Of a DNA stretch of 64,000 nt, positions 46,974 through 57,394 are shown one piece after another. The stretch is from the NCBI RefSeq assembly GCF_947179165.1, contig NC_077239.1, positions 68,428,634 to 68,492,633 of the forward strand. The letters run 5' to 3'. The stretch's first letter is position 1. Each line of letters opens with the position of its first letter. The position numbers and the translations under genes are program-made. Under the pieces are notes generated by a model. That model worked only from the letters and a program-made list of their open reading frames with translations, did no database searches and was not told the origin of the DNA. The DNA is from Solanum dulcamara (Eukaryota; Streptophyta; Magnoliopsida; Solanales; Solanaceae).

Positions 46974-47670
46974 GTGTTAAGGTACCAAAATAGGTTATGT
47001 GTACCCGATGTTGATGATATTCGAGAGAAAATTTTGGCTGAAGCGCATAGTTCCAGATACTCTATTCATCCTGGCTCTACAAAAATATATCATGATTTGA
47101 GGGAAATCTATTGGTGGAGTGGGATGAAGAGAGATATTGCGGAATTTGTTTCCAAGTGTCCGAATTGCCAACAGGTGAAAGTTGAGCATCAAAGACCATG
47201 TGGCTTGGCTCAAAATATAGATATTTCAAAATGGAAGTGGGAGATGATCAACATGGACTTTATTACAGGTTTATCGAGGTCTCAAAAGCAACAAAATTCA
47301 ATTTGGGTAATTGTGGATAGAATGGCGAAATCAGCTCACTTTCTGGCGGTTAAGACTACTGACACCACAGAAGATTATGCAAAGTTATACATTCAAGAGA
47401 TCATCAGATTGCATGGGGTTCCCTTGTCTATCATCTCAGACAGAGGAGGTCAATTCACTTCCCAATTTTGGAAATCCTTTCAGAAGGGACTAGGTTCGAA
47501 GGTGAACTTGAGTACGACCTTTCATCCCCAGACAGATGACCAAGCAGAGCGCACCATCTAGACATTGGAAGATATGTTGAAGGCATGTGTACTTGACTTC
47601 AAAGGAAATTAGGATGATCACTTACCTCTCATAGAGTTTGCATATAATAATAGTTATCATACAAGCATTC
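46974..47670 (+). pseudogene. Chromovirus integrase, zinc-binding and catalytic domains
   Basis: An H-H-C-C domain is visible ('EAHSSRYSIHPG' to 'CPNCQQVK'), then the core with 'NMDFITGL' (first Asp), 'ISDRGGQFTS' (second Asp) and 'FHPQTDDQAER' leading to the Glu region. Stops at 47559 (TAG) and 47610 (TAG) break it. The change from the preceding block requires a frame shift near 46975. Confidence 0.9.
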
Positions 47671-48320
47671 GAATGGCTCCTTATGAAGGTTTGTATGGGA
47701 GGAGGTGTAGATCGCCAATTGGATGGTTTGAAGTTGGTAAAGTTGAGTTGATTGGGCCTGATTTTTTTCACCAAGCCATGGGGAAGGTGAGAGTTATTCG
47801 AGATAGGCTAAAGACAACCCAAAGCTGCCAAAAATCGTACATCGACGTGAGGAGAAGAGATTTAGAGTTTGAGGTGGGTGATTGGGTATACTTGAAGGTG
47901 TCACCCATGAAGGGCGTCATGAGGTTTGTAAGGAAGGGGAAGCTAAGTCCTCAATATATTAGTCCTTATCAGATTTCGAGGCGGATTGAGAGTGTTGCCT
48001 ATGAGTTGGAGTTACCCTCAAAGCTAGCCTCTATTCATCCTGTATTCCACGTTTTGATGTTGAAGAAGTGCTTGGGAGATCCTTTATTGGTAGTCCCCAT
48101 CGATAGTATAGGAGTTAAGGATAGCTTATCCTATAAAGAGGTTCCGATCCAGATTCTTGATCGCTAAATTCGCAAATTAAGGAACAAAGAGATCGCCTCA
48201 GTTAAAGTCCTGTGGAGAAATCAATTTGTTGAGGAAGCCACATGGGAAGCGGAGGAAGACATAAAATCTAAATATCCACATCTATTCGTGCCTATCGATG
48301 AGAATGTTGAAGGTAATGTC
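47671..48320 (+). pseudogene. Chromovirus integrase C-terminus and chromodomain-like tail
   Basis: The open block 47673-48167 contains the GPY/F-like module ('KGKLSPQYISPYQI', 'HPVFHVLMLKKCLGDPL'). After a TAA at 48165 the same frame continues 'IRKLRNKEIASVKVLW' and 'VEEATWEAEEDIKSKYPHLF', the plant chromodomain-like tail. This tail places the element among chromoviruses. Confidence 0.88.
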
Positions 48321-48465
48321 CATTTCCTTGACTTGAATTCATTTGTGCATTTTGAGTTTGATTGGTAATTTGTTTGAGAATTTGATTGGTTGAATGACTG
48401 AATTCTAATTGTCATTTGTACCTCGAGTCCATTCTTGGTTACTTATCATTCGAGGACGAATGATC

Positions 48466-48480
48466 CCAAGGGGGAGATAA
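48466..48480 (+). other. Polypurine tract of the plus-strand chromovirus
   Basis: AAGGGGGAGATAA immediately precedes the 3' LTR. Confidence 0.85.
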
Positions 48481-50981
48481 TGTAACACCCCTCTAAAATT
48501 TTTGCTAAGATTCAGACCTTTCTTGTGTATGTGTAGGATCAAACTCGAGTATTGTGAAGTATATGCATGAGTTAAGATGAGTCCCTAAGAAATTGAAAAG
48601 TTTTAGAGGTGATGTGGGGTCACAAAGGACCCCTAGGACCAAGCTAAGTCCAAAGGATTCGTTGTGGCTAAGTTTTAGGATGAGTTCGTATAAGGGGTCG
48701 ACTTATAACGACCCTATCTTTTGAAAGACGACAATCTAGGTGGCTTACGACCTATTAAATTAAAGGTCATCGAGTCTTCTTTCTAATGCCACCAAAAATG
48801 TAATTTTGGAGTTCGGAGTCAAAAGATATGACAATCCTAAGGCGAACTAGCACGACAGGAATTTCAGGCCTGGGTTGCAACTGCTGGGAAAATTGGGCTT
48901 GGCGCCACAGTGGCGCGATGCGCCACTATTGCGCCAGGAACATGCCTCAGTAGTTTGGTCCCTGGCGCGGCGTGCCACTACAAGATGTGTAGGGTTTTTA
49001 AGCCTATTTTCCAAAACCCAGAAAATATGGGCTTGGCGCTGTAAGGACGCGACACGCCACTATTGCGCCAAGAATGTGCCTCAGTAGTTTGGTCCTTGGC
49101 GCGGCGCGACACTAATAGATGTGCAGGTTTTAGGCCTAATCGACCTGGCACTACAATGGCACGATGTGCCATTATCGTGCCAGGTGCATTTTTAGCCTAG
49201 TTTTCAGAATTTTGGAGAAAGGAAAATTTGGGAATTGTCCCAAATTATATATGTGTTAGCCTTGAATGTTTTGGACCATTTTTCAGCCTCTCCCTCTCTC
49301 TCTAAAAAGCCTTAGAAAATTTCTCTCTTTTTTTTCTTCTTCTCCAAATCTTTCTTCAACAAGATTTGCCTCCAAGAGCTTCAAGACTTCAAGTTGCCAT
49401 TGAAGAACTAACAATAATGATTCTTCATAGATTCTAAGGTATGTAAGGCTACTCAAAGCATGGGTTAAGTCCACCCATGTGCCCTATACTTTCCTTGAGG
49501 TTAAATGTCCATAAGAATGGAGTTTCTTGATAGGTTTATGTTTGAATGAGTCTTGTCTCCTACTAATTTGATTCTTATTGTGTTGATGTTGTTGAGCTAA
49601 GAAATTCCTAAAACCTTCATGCTAGTATGAGTTGATGGAAATGGGTTGTTAATATGCTTTTTGTTGATTTTCTTAACCATGTGATTATGTTGAATAGGTC
49701 AATTTCCTTAAATGTGTTATTCCTCTTGAATTGTTGGTTTAAAACCTTAGAGTTGTGATGAGTCCTAAGGATGTGATAAATGAGGAGAGGAATGGTTTGT
49801 TATGTTTTTCGGATTTTATAAATGCATATCTAATTTAGGCTTGAGTGAGTTGATTGGAGGATAGAATTGACGAGTGGACAAGGTCCTAAATGAGACTTGC
49901 CATTATGACTCGAATTAGTTGAATTGAGGATAGAGTTGAGGAGTTGGCAAGGTTCTAAATGAAACTAACCGTGAGGACTTGTTTGAGATGATTGGATGGA
50001 GCCTTATGAGCATAGAGTCATAGAAGGAGTATCGAGCACCAAAGCGGGTAAGAGTATAGTCCATACTCGAACCCCAAAAACTACACCGTCAACGTAGGTA
50101 GGGATAGAACCGTTAAAGTCGGATGCTTCCTATGGGATCGAACCGTTAAAGTCAGATGTTTCCCATTTTATTATCCTGAAATGATAGAACTTGACTAATC
50201 GATGGAATCCATGATTAGGGAGGCGTTCATGTCCTGGAAAGGTATGGACGGACGTGGCAACAACGTCATCTTGTTGTACTATCACTGGCTCATAAATCAT
50301 GGTTGTCGGATAAGAGAAACTCCCATTTAGGTCTTGATAGTACTCTGAGTCAGTTGAGTTGAGTGGCATGTGATTTGGTCCCGTCTCAACCATTTTCTTG
50401 TTAGACTTAGGGCACTTGAGTGAATTGTTACTTATTTCTGAATTGAGATTTCCGAGTTGGTTGATCCTTTTCTGATGTTGTTTCATTCGGCCATTTTACA
50501 TACTCGTATATTCCACGTACTGACGTCATTTGGCCTGCATCATTTCATGATGCAGAGACAGGTACCAGAGATCATCAACCAGCGCACCGTTGAAGATCTA
50601 CGCACTCCTAGCTACTTGGTGAGCCCTCCTAGTTTCCGGAGGATGCCCAGATTTTCCTTACAGTTTTGTCTGCTTCCTTTATTTTTGCTTGTTGGTAGCC
50701 ATGGGCCTGTCATTGGCACCTCCTAGATGTTTATAGAGGCTTCATAGACCAGAGCGTGGGAATGTTGGATTGTTATTTTGAATAGTTTTATTTATATTTG
50801 TTATTGATTTGATAATGGTTGGCCTTCGGTCCTTATAATCTGAATAGTATGCCTATGATTGAGTCTTCTACTGAGTGAATGTGATTGAATGAAAGTGTAA
50901 CTGGGCCAGGTGGTTCACTTGAAGGCCAGAAATGGCTTTCGAGTGCCGATCGCGTCTATGGTACCCTTTCGAGGCGTGACA
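48481..50981 (+). repeat. 3' LTR of the plus-strand chromovirus
   Basis: This is the 2,501-bp partner of 40924-43425 with the same ends (TGTAACACCCC...GCGTGACA). It carries the CpG-rich palindrome block at 48899-49185. Differences from the other LTR are scattered, many of them C/T or G/A. Confidence 0.94.
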
Positions 50982-50986
50982 ACATG

Positions 50987-51774
50987 TATATTTTTGGTGC
51001 AAATTGAATATTCCATGAGTCTTTGTTTAATTTAATTTGACCAAAATACAGTAACATTGAATAGCTATATAGCAACTAAACCTATAATTCCTTTATTCTT
51101 GTCACACTTGTCGATGATTGGGAAGACTTAACTCCATAATTAATGTGTTAAAATTAAGAATAATCATGTGTACGTGGTAGCAATTATATTAAAGTCAAGA
51201 TTTTACCTAACATTACTTTCAATCAATAAAAAATAAAAAATAAATGTATGGTCTTTTCAATTCCTCTTTTATTTACTTTATTTATTAATTTACATAAAAG
51301 AAACAGAGAAAAGTAATTAAATGCCAATCCATTCGGCATCTAATCAGGGAGTTATAGCTATATTATTAAATTTTTTTCTAGGGGATATTATGTTTTCCAA
51401 TGTTCTAGTCCTAGGGTTAATTAACATAATGATTACAAGACTAGTAACAGAGTACCAATAATCCCACTACTTAATTAATACCATCTGGATAAATATCACA
51501 AGTTTATATGCTCGATTGGTACTACATACAGTATAATATTAATATATATTCCATTTGTTACAAAATATAGTCTTCCTTATTAAAAATAATCTCAAAATAT
51601 TTGTCATTTTAGAGGATTATGACGAAATTTATTTATTATAAAAGTGACAAAGTTAATTAAAAATGACATGAAAACATTCTTAATCTTTACAAAAATTAAT
51701 TATTTTAAGTTGTTTTAAACTAAGAAGCTCGATTATTAATTTACATTGTGTAGAGTCAAAATTGGGTGTCAACA
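50987..51774 (-). repeat. Right part of the split LTR unit
   Basis: This 788-bp AT-rich piece ends GAGTCAAAATTGGGTGTCAACA and resumes the LTR unit interrupted at 40923. It matches the right end of the solo LTR at 53359-55050. Confidence 0.75.
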
Positions 51775-52203
51775 GAGACCATATTGGTAGATTCATATTA
51801 GCTTACGCCATATCACTAGGAGAAGGAACCGACAATCAAGCGGAACTAGAGGCGGCCATTTATGGACTAAGATGGTGTATACAACCGGACTTCCAGCATA
51901 TTATTTTAGAAGTTGACTCGGAGTTGCTCACTAAATGGATTAATCAACAGACTAAACCTCCGTGGACTCTTCACCGGCTAACTCATGACCTTGTTGATAT
52001 CTCCAAATTGTTTCACTTCTTTTCTTGCAGGCACGTCTATAGGGAAGCTAACTACAGTGCGAATGCTCTTTCCAAGCATAGTCACACCATCACCACTCCA
52101 GGTCACTACACTACTCTCCAACAGCTACCACATGGTGCTCATGGATACTACATGCTAGATAAAGTCAGCCTAGTTAGTTTCAGACGGAGGAAGACCAAAT
52201 AGA
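51775..52203 (+). pseudogene. LINE RNase H domain, C-terminal part
   Basis: After the GAGAC duplication the frame reads 'HIGRFILAYAISLGEG', 'NQAELEAAIYGLRW' (second catalytic acid), 'HIILEVDSELLTKWI' (third) and 'REANYSANALSKHSH', ending 'SFRRRKTK' and TAG. In typical relatives the last motif has Asp (…AD-S/A-L-S-K…); here Asn replaces it. It completes the domain begun at 37940. The apparent start upstream of 51775 is LTR sequence. Confidence 0.9.
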
Positions 52204-52686
52204 TTAAGAAGCCTCCATGATCTCCTATTTGTGTTGCATCCTTGGATTGAATATCTAGTTGCAGCCTATGCAGTTCTCATCCAGTTTTTGTTTGGGTTAC
52301 TTGATGCTACTCGTTCTGGCTATTCTTGTTTGTAATTATAGCCTTTATGAGATTCACCCCTCGATTTTTTGTTTAGATTTTTCCTTTATGATGTAAAGGG
52401 AGAGTCTCCCTTATTTGTGTTTTCCTAGTCTCTTTGTATCCAGAGGAATCATCTCCTTTAGGTGCATAGTTTCTTGGTTTCATTTTCTAGAATCGGGGAT
52501 GAGTCGGCTACCCTTAGTAGGACAGTCGACTTATGAATCATCATAGGATCGGAGGTTAGGTTTATGTCCCCCTCCTTGTATTTTTCTATTTTATTTATGA
52601 TAAGGCTTGGGGGGGGGGTGTGGCTCAACCCCTGACCGCCACGAGGGATGAGAACCTTGGGTAAGGTTTGTTTACTAAAAAAAAAA
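52204..52686 (+). other. LINE 3' untranslated region and poly-A
   Basis: A non-coding, T-rich tail with 'GATGTAAAGGGAGAGTCTCC' and a G9 run near 52610 leads to 'GGTTTGTTTACT' and an A10 run. This arrangement is standard for plant L1 tails. Confidence 0.75.
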
Positions 52687-52700
52687 GAATAAGCTAGCGA

Positions 52701-53125
52701 TTGGCCACAAAATTTCAAGTATTTTTGGCAAATTATTTTTGCGTGAAGTTTCACCATACATTTGGTCAAAGATTTTGGAAGAAATATTTGATTTTAAAAA
52801 AAAGAATAATATGATTTATACCCATAAATTATAAAAAGGAAAAAGGGTCTGATTTACCCCTGAACTTTATGATATGGAGCTAATATACCCTTCGTTAAAA
52901 AACTAGCTCATATATACTCCTGTCTTTATTGAAATGACACATATAGGTCATAGCTCGAATAGTTACTATTTTTTTGATTTATTTTATTTGTCTATTATAT
53001 TGATATTTTATTTTTAATTTTACTTGTTATTTTTAGCATATCAAGAAAAAAACATACTATTTTTTTATGTTTACCTTCAATATTAGTTACTTATTTCCTA
53101 AATTATTTTACCTAAACTTAAAATT
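52701..53125. other. Spacer with a MITE-like end
   Basis: Around 52846-52970 'AGGGTCTGATTTACCCCTGAAC' and 'CACATATAGGTCATAGCTCG' resemble one arm of a common plant foldback element, but the other arm is not visible. No gene is seen. Confidence 0.35.
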
Positions 53126-53358
53126 TGTAATGATCCATTCCTGTCATTATGAATAAGTCAATAGAAAAGAAATTTAGGTCAGAAAACTTTTGAGTAGTAA
53201 CTTAAAAATTTTGAGACTAGGCAAGACTTGGACGAAATTTGAGTTGGGTGAGGTCTAAGGTAATCTGGTAATGAATTCGGGTTGATTTTTGGATGTTGAT
53301 TGTTTGAGATGATGGCCAAGATGTTAAGGAGCTCTTGACAAAATCTAACTCAGGCAAG

Positions 53359-55050
53359 TGTTATGTCGAAAAAAGATGATTTCAAATTAATTTCAACTTT
53401 ATAGAAAAGAAATAAATTTTAGAAAAGAAAGTCGCCACTTAATTTTTTTAAAAAATTAAGAAAACTTAGTTTAAAAGATCCTAACAGATTCAAATTTTAA
53501 AAATTCAGAGAAAAAAGTATGAGGTTCTTATTTCCACTTTGAGAATATGTTAAGCATTCAAAGTGGCCGCTAACGTGCGGTATATCAATGTATACAACAT
53601 ATCAGACTATATAGATACTGTATCTTAGTGTATACGACACTGTTTTCCACCTATATTCCGTGTATACAACCCAATATCAATATTCAAATCATGTATAGTA
53701 TCTTCTTTTCCATGTATCAACTTTCCAGCAATTTGACCAAGATGATGGGAGACTCAAAACTCAATGATATGCAAGGATGAAGTCCAAAGATGGACACGAA
53801 TTGATATCACATGCACCAAAATAAAATTACATAAGCATTTACTCATTTTAAGCTAGACCAAGAAATATATCATGATATTTAAAGTTATCAAATTGATGGG
53901 CATCCTAGAAGTGACTAACAACATGCATATATGTAGACAAAGAAAAGGAAAGAAGAAATATATTCAAGTTGCTAAAGAACACAAATTTAATATATACGTT
54001 ATACTAGCTCAAATTTTAAAGAAAAAATTAAATCAATTAGGCCTTGAAAGTTCTAATTAAATAACAATTTAAAACATATTTTTGTTATCTAAATCATGTT
54101 AAAAGAAAATTAAAAACATGAAAATCTATTTTGTCAAAGAAAACTATTTAAAAAAATAATGAACAAAACTAGGATCTTTCATGAAATAATCCTAACACAT
54201 GATAGCTAATTAATCCTAACACATGCTAACTATAAATAATTTCTATCATTAATCTAATTATTCTTAATACATGCTAACTAAAAAAACAAGACTACGAATC
54301 AACTAAATATAAAATATGAAATAATTAAATAAAATAAAGCTGAGAAAAGATTTTACCTCTTTTCGGGTAGTGAGACTGAAGACGACGAGCGGAAGACAAC
54401 TTCACCACCACCCAAAAGCTTAATGGAACTCCAATCCATAAAAATAAATTAAAAATTTAGACTCAAACCTTCGTGGATTCGATGTTATAAGAATACTGTT
54501 TTTAGCCTAAATTTTGACTTCAATCTTCTATTTTCCTTGAAGAAAAATATAGATTGAAAGTTAGAATTTTCACAACTTTTAGGCTGTGGATAAGAGTCCA
54601 AAATTCTAGTCAAGTTAAGAAAATTTCTAATTTTGAGGTGGCTAAAAAACCTCTCACTTCTTCCCTTTTTAATGATAATATGAGCCTTTATATAGGCTCC
54701 AAAACCCCCCAAATTCTTCATCAATTTTTGATGTGGGCGAATGTTTTTTTTAGAAAAAACTAAAAATTTCAAAAATACAAATTATAATTAAACTAACCTA
54801 ACTAACATTGTATTTATAAAAAATAAAATCTTTAGAGATGACTTTCGAATAACCACATAAATAGTAATCAAAGATATAGTTATATAGAAATATGTATATT
54901 ATACTAAAATTTATAAAAAGATAAAAAATTGTTAAGAATAACATGAAAAAATCTTTATTTTTATAAAAACCAATTATTTCAAAATGTTCAAAATTCAAAG
55001 AAACTCAATAGCTAATTTGTGTTGTGGAGGGTCAAAATTGAGTGTCAACA
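53359..55050 (-). mobile_element. Solo LTR, 1,692 bp
   Basis: On the plus strand it starts TGTTATGTCGAAAAAAG and ends GAGTGTCAACA. It is flanked by GCAAG (53354-53358) and GTAAG (55051-55055), a duplication with one mismatch. A reversed TATATAAAGGC near 54690 suggests minus orientation. It has no coding sequence and is the same family as 38057-51774. Confidence 0.85.
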
Positions 55051-55648
55051 GTAAGTAGAACTTTCGGAATTGATCTTGGCATGAAAGGGTTGGTTTAGAA
55101 CGTCAATATTTGAGAATGTGTTGTGAAATGGGGGTTTAGGACAAGAAATCCGAGTTTCTGTGTTCGTGAAAACCATTGTACCTGAATTAATCCCATTATG
55201 GTAGGGGTCTCTATGTCGGGATATGGGTCCACTATGATGGGCCAGACGCAGATTTTATCAGGTAAAAGTCCCTAAAATATTATTTTTGCTGCAACTTCAT
55301 TTTTAGAGAGAAAAAAGGCGACCTAGGGCTATTTTTTTTCCAGTTTTCCATCGATTCTCGAGCTAGAGGTAATCACTCCCCTAACTTGTATTTTAATTCT
55401 TAGATCATAGAATTCATGGTAATTATCTGGTGAAGGGTTAGGATTTTTTTGTAATCCAGATAAACTAGGTCATTGTTCATTGATTACTTGTGTTCTTAAT
55501 TTGTTTTAGATCAAAAATGAGTCAAAGCTTTGAAAAAAGTGAAAACTCCAATTCTTTAGAGTTCAAGGGTTTGTTTTGAGGTAGGTGATGCTTATGTTTT
55601 CCCGTTTGTGTTATAAGTGTCTGTTAACTGCTTCACTAGTATTTCATG

Positions 55649-55650
<2 letters not shown>

Positions 55651-55696
<46 letters not shown>
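55651..55696. repeat. (TA)n microsatellite
   Basis: An uninterrupted alternating TA tract of roughly 45 bp. It is likely length-variable. Confidence 0.95.
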
Positions 55697-55698
<2 letters not shown>

Positions 55699-55829
55699 TA
55701 GGGAAAGAAAAGAACAGGAGGTGAAATGATAATCTATAATCAAACTGCATGCAATGAATGTATTACTTGGTTGCTCAAGTGTATATGTCTATTCATTGTG
55801 GTTGTGGTTTTGATTGTGATTGTGACTTC

Positions 55830-55950
55830 ATGTTGGATTGGGTACCACGCCGGTACATTAGGATTAGATACTACGCTGGTATAATTGGAATGAATACCAC
55901 ACTGGTACACTTACTATTGAAATGGGTGTCATGCCAACACACTAATAGTT
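55830..55950 (+). repeat. Short diverged tandem repeat 'TACCACGCCGGTAC'
   Basis: Four diverged units of about 30 bp share T-A-C-x-A-C-G-C-x-G-G-T-A: 'ACCACGCCGGTAC', 'ACTACGCTGGTA', 'ACCACACTGGTAC' and 'GTCATGCCAACAC'. The array lies in the LTR relic. Confidence 0.65.
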
Positions 55951-56599
55951 TTGGTTTGGGTCCTATGAGAAGACCATCTTTGGACTGTTATATTGTGATT
56001 GAGTATGTTGAATTGTATATTAATTTACGAATTGTCTTAACTGTGATATGATTGGATATATTGTTGTTGTACTATGTTGTGGTTTTTGTTCATATTTCAC
56101 TTAATGGAATGGTCGCGTGATCCTACTAGTACACTGTGATTGTGTACTTATACTGCACTTGTTCTTTCTTTGTTGAGAACATGACATCTTCAGGCGACTG
56201 TTGAGAGTCCTCAACTAGGAGATCGTTGACTTCGTCGAATTCAAGGGTGATCCAGTTCTTTAAGGTTGCCATGAATTCATCTTGGTTCTTAGTCCATTCC
56301 TTTCGGACTTAGACCTTTTTCAAACTCTTGTTTTGTATTATTATTTTCGGGGTTACATCCCCTTATTCTAGAACTTTAGTTAGAGTTTTGGAATAATGAC
56401 TTTTAGATTCTAGGTAGCATTTTTCGCATTTATTTTGAATAATATCCCAAGTTTATGAGAACTTAGTTTTTGAACTATTTATTTAAACTGTTTCCACATA
56501 TTTAAATGCATGTTGGTTGATAATTTGTCTAGTTTGGGGGTGTAGTATTGGTTCTCCCACCTGAGGATTAATGTGGGTACCATTCACGGTAAATTGGGA

Positions 56600-57153
56600 T
56601 CATGAAAAATTTATACATTAATTAATATGAATATTGAAATAAAATATTCATATTAATTATTGTTTATAAAGTGTGTAAAATTCAAAGTAGACAATTAATA
56701 AAAGTGGACCGAGGGATTACTTAAAAAAAAAAGACTTCTCAATTCTTAAAACTCCTGTTAGCATTTTGCTGATGTGGAAATGGTCCGTATTACATGGACC
56801 TATTATCTCACTAATATGAAGGTTGGTAATTTCTTTCCACTATTGTAAAATTACCCATAACTTCTTAGAAACTGTTTTCCATTACAGCAACCATTGAAGA
56901 CCATTTTTGATGAAAGCACGGTTATATATATGTCATTTGGTTCAAGGGTCTCTAAGAACATTACTATTTTAAACTCATACCATCTAAGATTAAGATTTTG
57001 AGTGCTTAGAAGATTTTTAAATAGGAGAAAACTCATTGGAACACGGCTGACAAACATCATCATCGTCGTCGACAACAACGACTACTCAAACAATGACTGA
57101 AGGTATGTGATACCTACAATTTATACTATTCTATTGCTCTATATTGTCTTACA
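56600..57153 (+). repeat. Probable 5' LTR of a copia-like element
   Basis: Sequence up to 'TATTGTCTTACA' ends two bases before a perfect primer site, so 57153 is an LTR end. The left boundary is uncertain; no partner LTR lies in the window. Confidence 0.5.
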
Positions 57154-57155
57154 TT

Positions 57156-57167
57156 TGGTATCAGAGC
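57156..57167 (+). other. Primer binding site (initiator-Met tRNA)
   Basis: A perfect TGGTATCAGAGC marks the start of an LTR retrotransposon interior reading to the right. Confidence 0.85.
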
Positions 57168-57394
57168 AATTTTTATACCTCTTCCTTGTTGTCTATTGAA
57201 ATTTGCAAAAGAATTTTAAAAATCGTTGTTACAGATCTTGATTATTAGATTTGTCTTCAGAGTTTTCCGTTGGAAACTAATGTTAGAAATTATTAGGGAT
57301 TTGATTTTTAACATATACGTAAATATTTGTGTCACTTTTTATTGTTTGTAATGGTCATATTGTGATGAGTCTTCAATTAATGTGAATCTGGATT
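57168..57394 (+). other. Leader of the copia-like element
   Basis: Non-coding and AT-rich, it is cut off at 57395 by a gypsy LTR start. Confidence 0.4.

Larger units (their letters stand above)
40924..50981 (+). mobile_element. Complete Tekay-like chromovirus, 10,058 bp
   Basis: LTRs at 40924-43425 and 48481-50981 are nearly equal in length (2,502 and 2,501 bp) and highly similar. Perfect ACATG duplications lie at 40919-40923 and 50982-50986. Primer site, gag with zinc knuckle, protease, RT, RNase H, integrase, chromodomain-like tail and polypurine tract are all present in order on the plus strand. At least eight in-frame stops interrupt pol, and the RT catalytic box is mutated, so it cannot move by itself. 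Confidence 0.97.
38057..51774 (-). mobile_element. LTR unit (probably solo LTR) inserted in the LINE, itself split by a chromovirus
   Basis: The minus-strand ends are TGTTGACACCC (right, ending 51774) and CGATATAATA (left, from 38057; TGTTATATCG with a G-to-A change on the plus strand). GAGAC flanks both sides (38052-38056 and 51775-51779). Its own sequence is 38057-40923 plus 50987-51774, about 3.65 kb, with no gag or pol. Its start and end match the solo LTR at 53359-55050 ('GCCACTTAATTTTTT' near the left edge, 'TCAAAATTG' near the right edge), so it belongs to the same family in a longer form. Confidence 0.82.
37936..52684 (+). mobile_element. 5'-truncated L1-type LINE, split by a 13.7-kb LTR insertion
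   Basis: Only the last ~1 kb of the LINE is present: 37936-38056 and 51780-52684. It comprises the C-terminal RNase H domain, a 3' untranslated region and a terminal A10 run (52677-52686). A 13-bp direct repeat flanks it. Extreme 5' truncation, poly-A and a target duplication of this size are the hallmarks of L1 target-primed insertion. Everything between 38057 and 51774 is younger inserted LTR DNA with its own GAGAC duplication. Confidence 0.88.
53126..56592 (+). mobile_element. Gypsy-type LTR relic interrupted by a solo LTR
   Basis: TGTAATGATCC at 53126 is a gypsy-style LTR start. After the solo LTR (53359-55050) the sequence continues with LTR-like text to 'GGTTCTCCCACCTGAGGATT' and 'GTGGGTACCATTCACGG' near 56592, the phrasing of a gypsy LTR 3' end. 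It contains a (TA)n tract and tandem 'TACCACGCCGGTAC' repeats. No internal coding region follows, so it is probably itself solo. Ends are approximate. Confidence 0.55.

Noticed and set aside
40924..50981. Endogenous pararetrovirus or other integrated virus
   Set aside because: Two long LTRs, an initiator-Met primer site, 5-bp target duplication, integrase and chromodomain-like tail identify a Ty3/gypsy retrotransposon. No viral movement or coat protein is seen.
51762..52202. Stand-alone RNase H gene
   Set aside because: It lacks its own N-terminal catalytic part (found 13.7 kb upstream), has a poly-A tail and a LINE target duplication.
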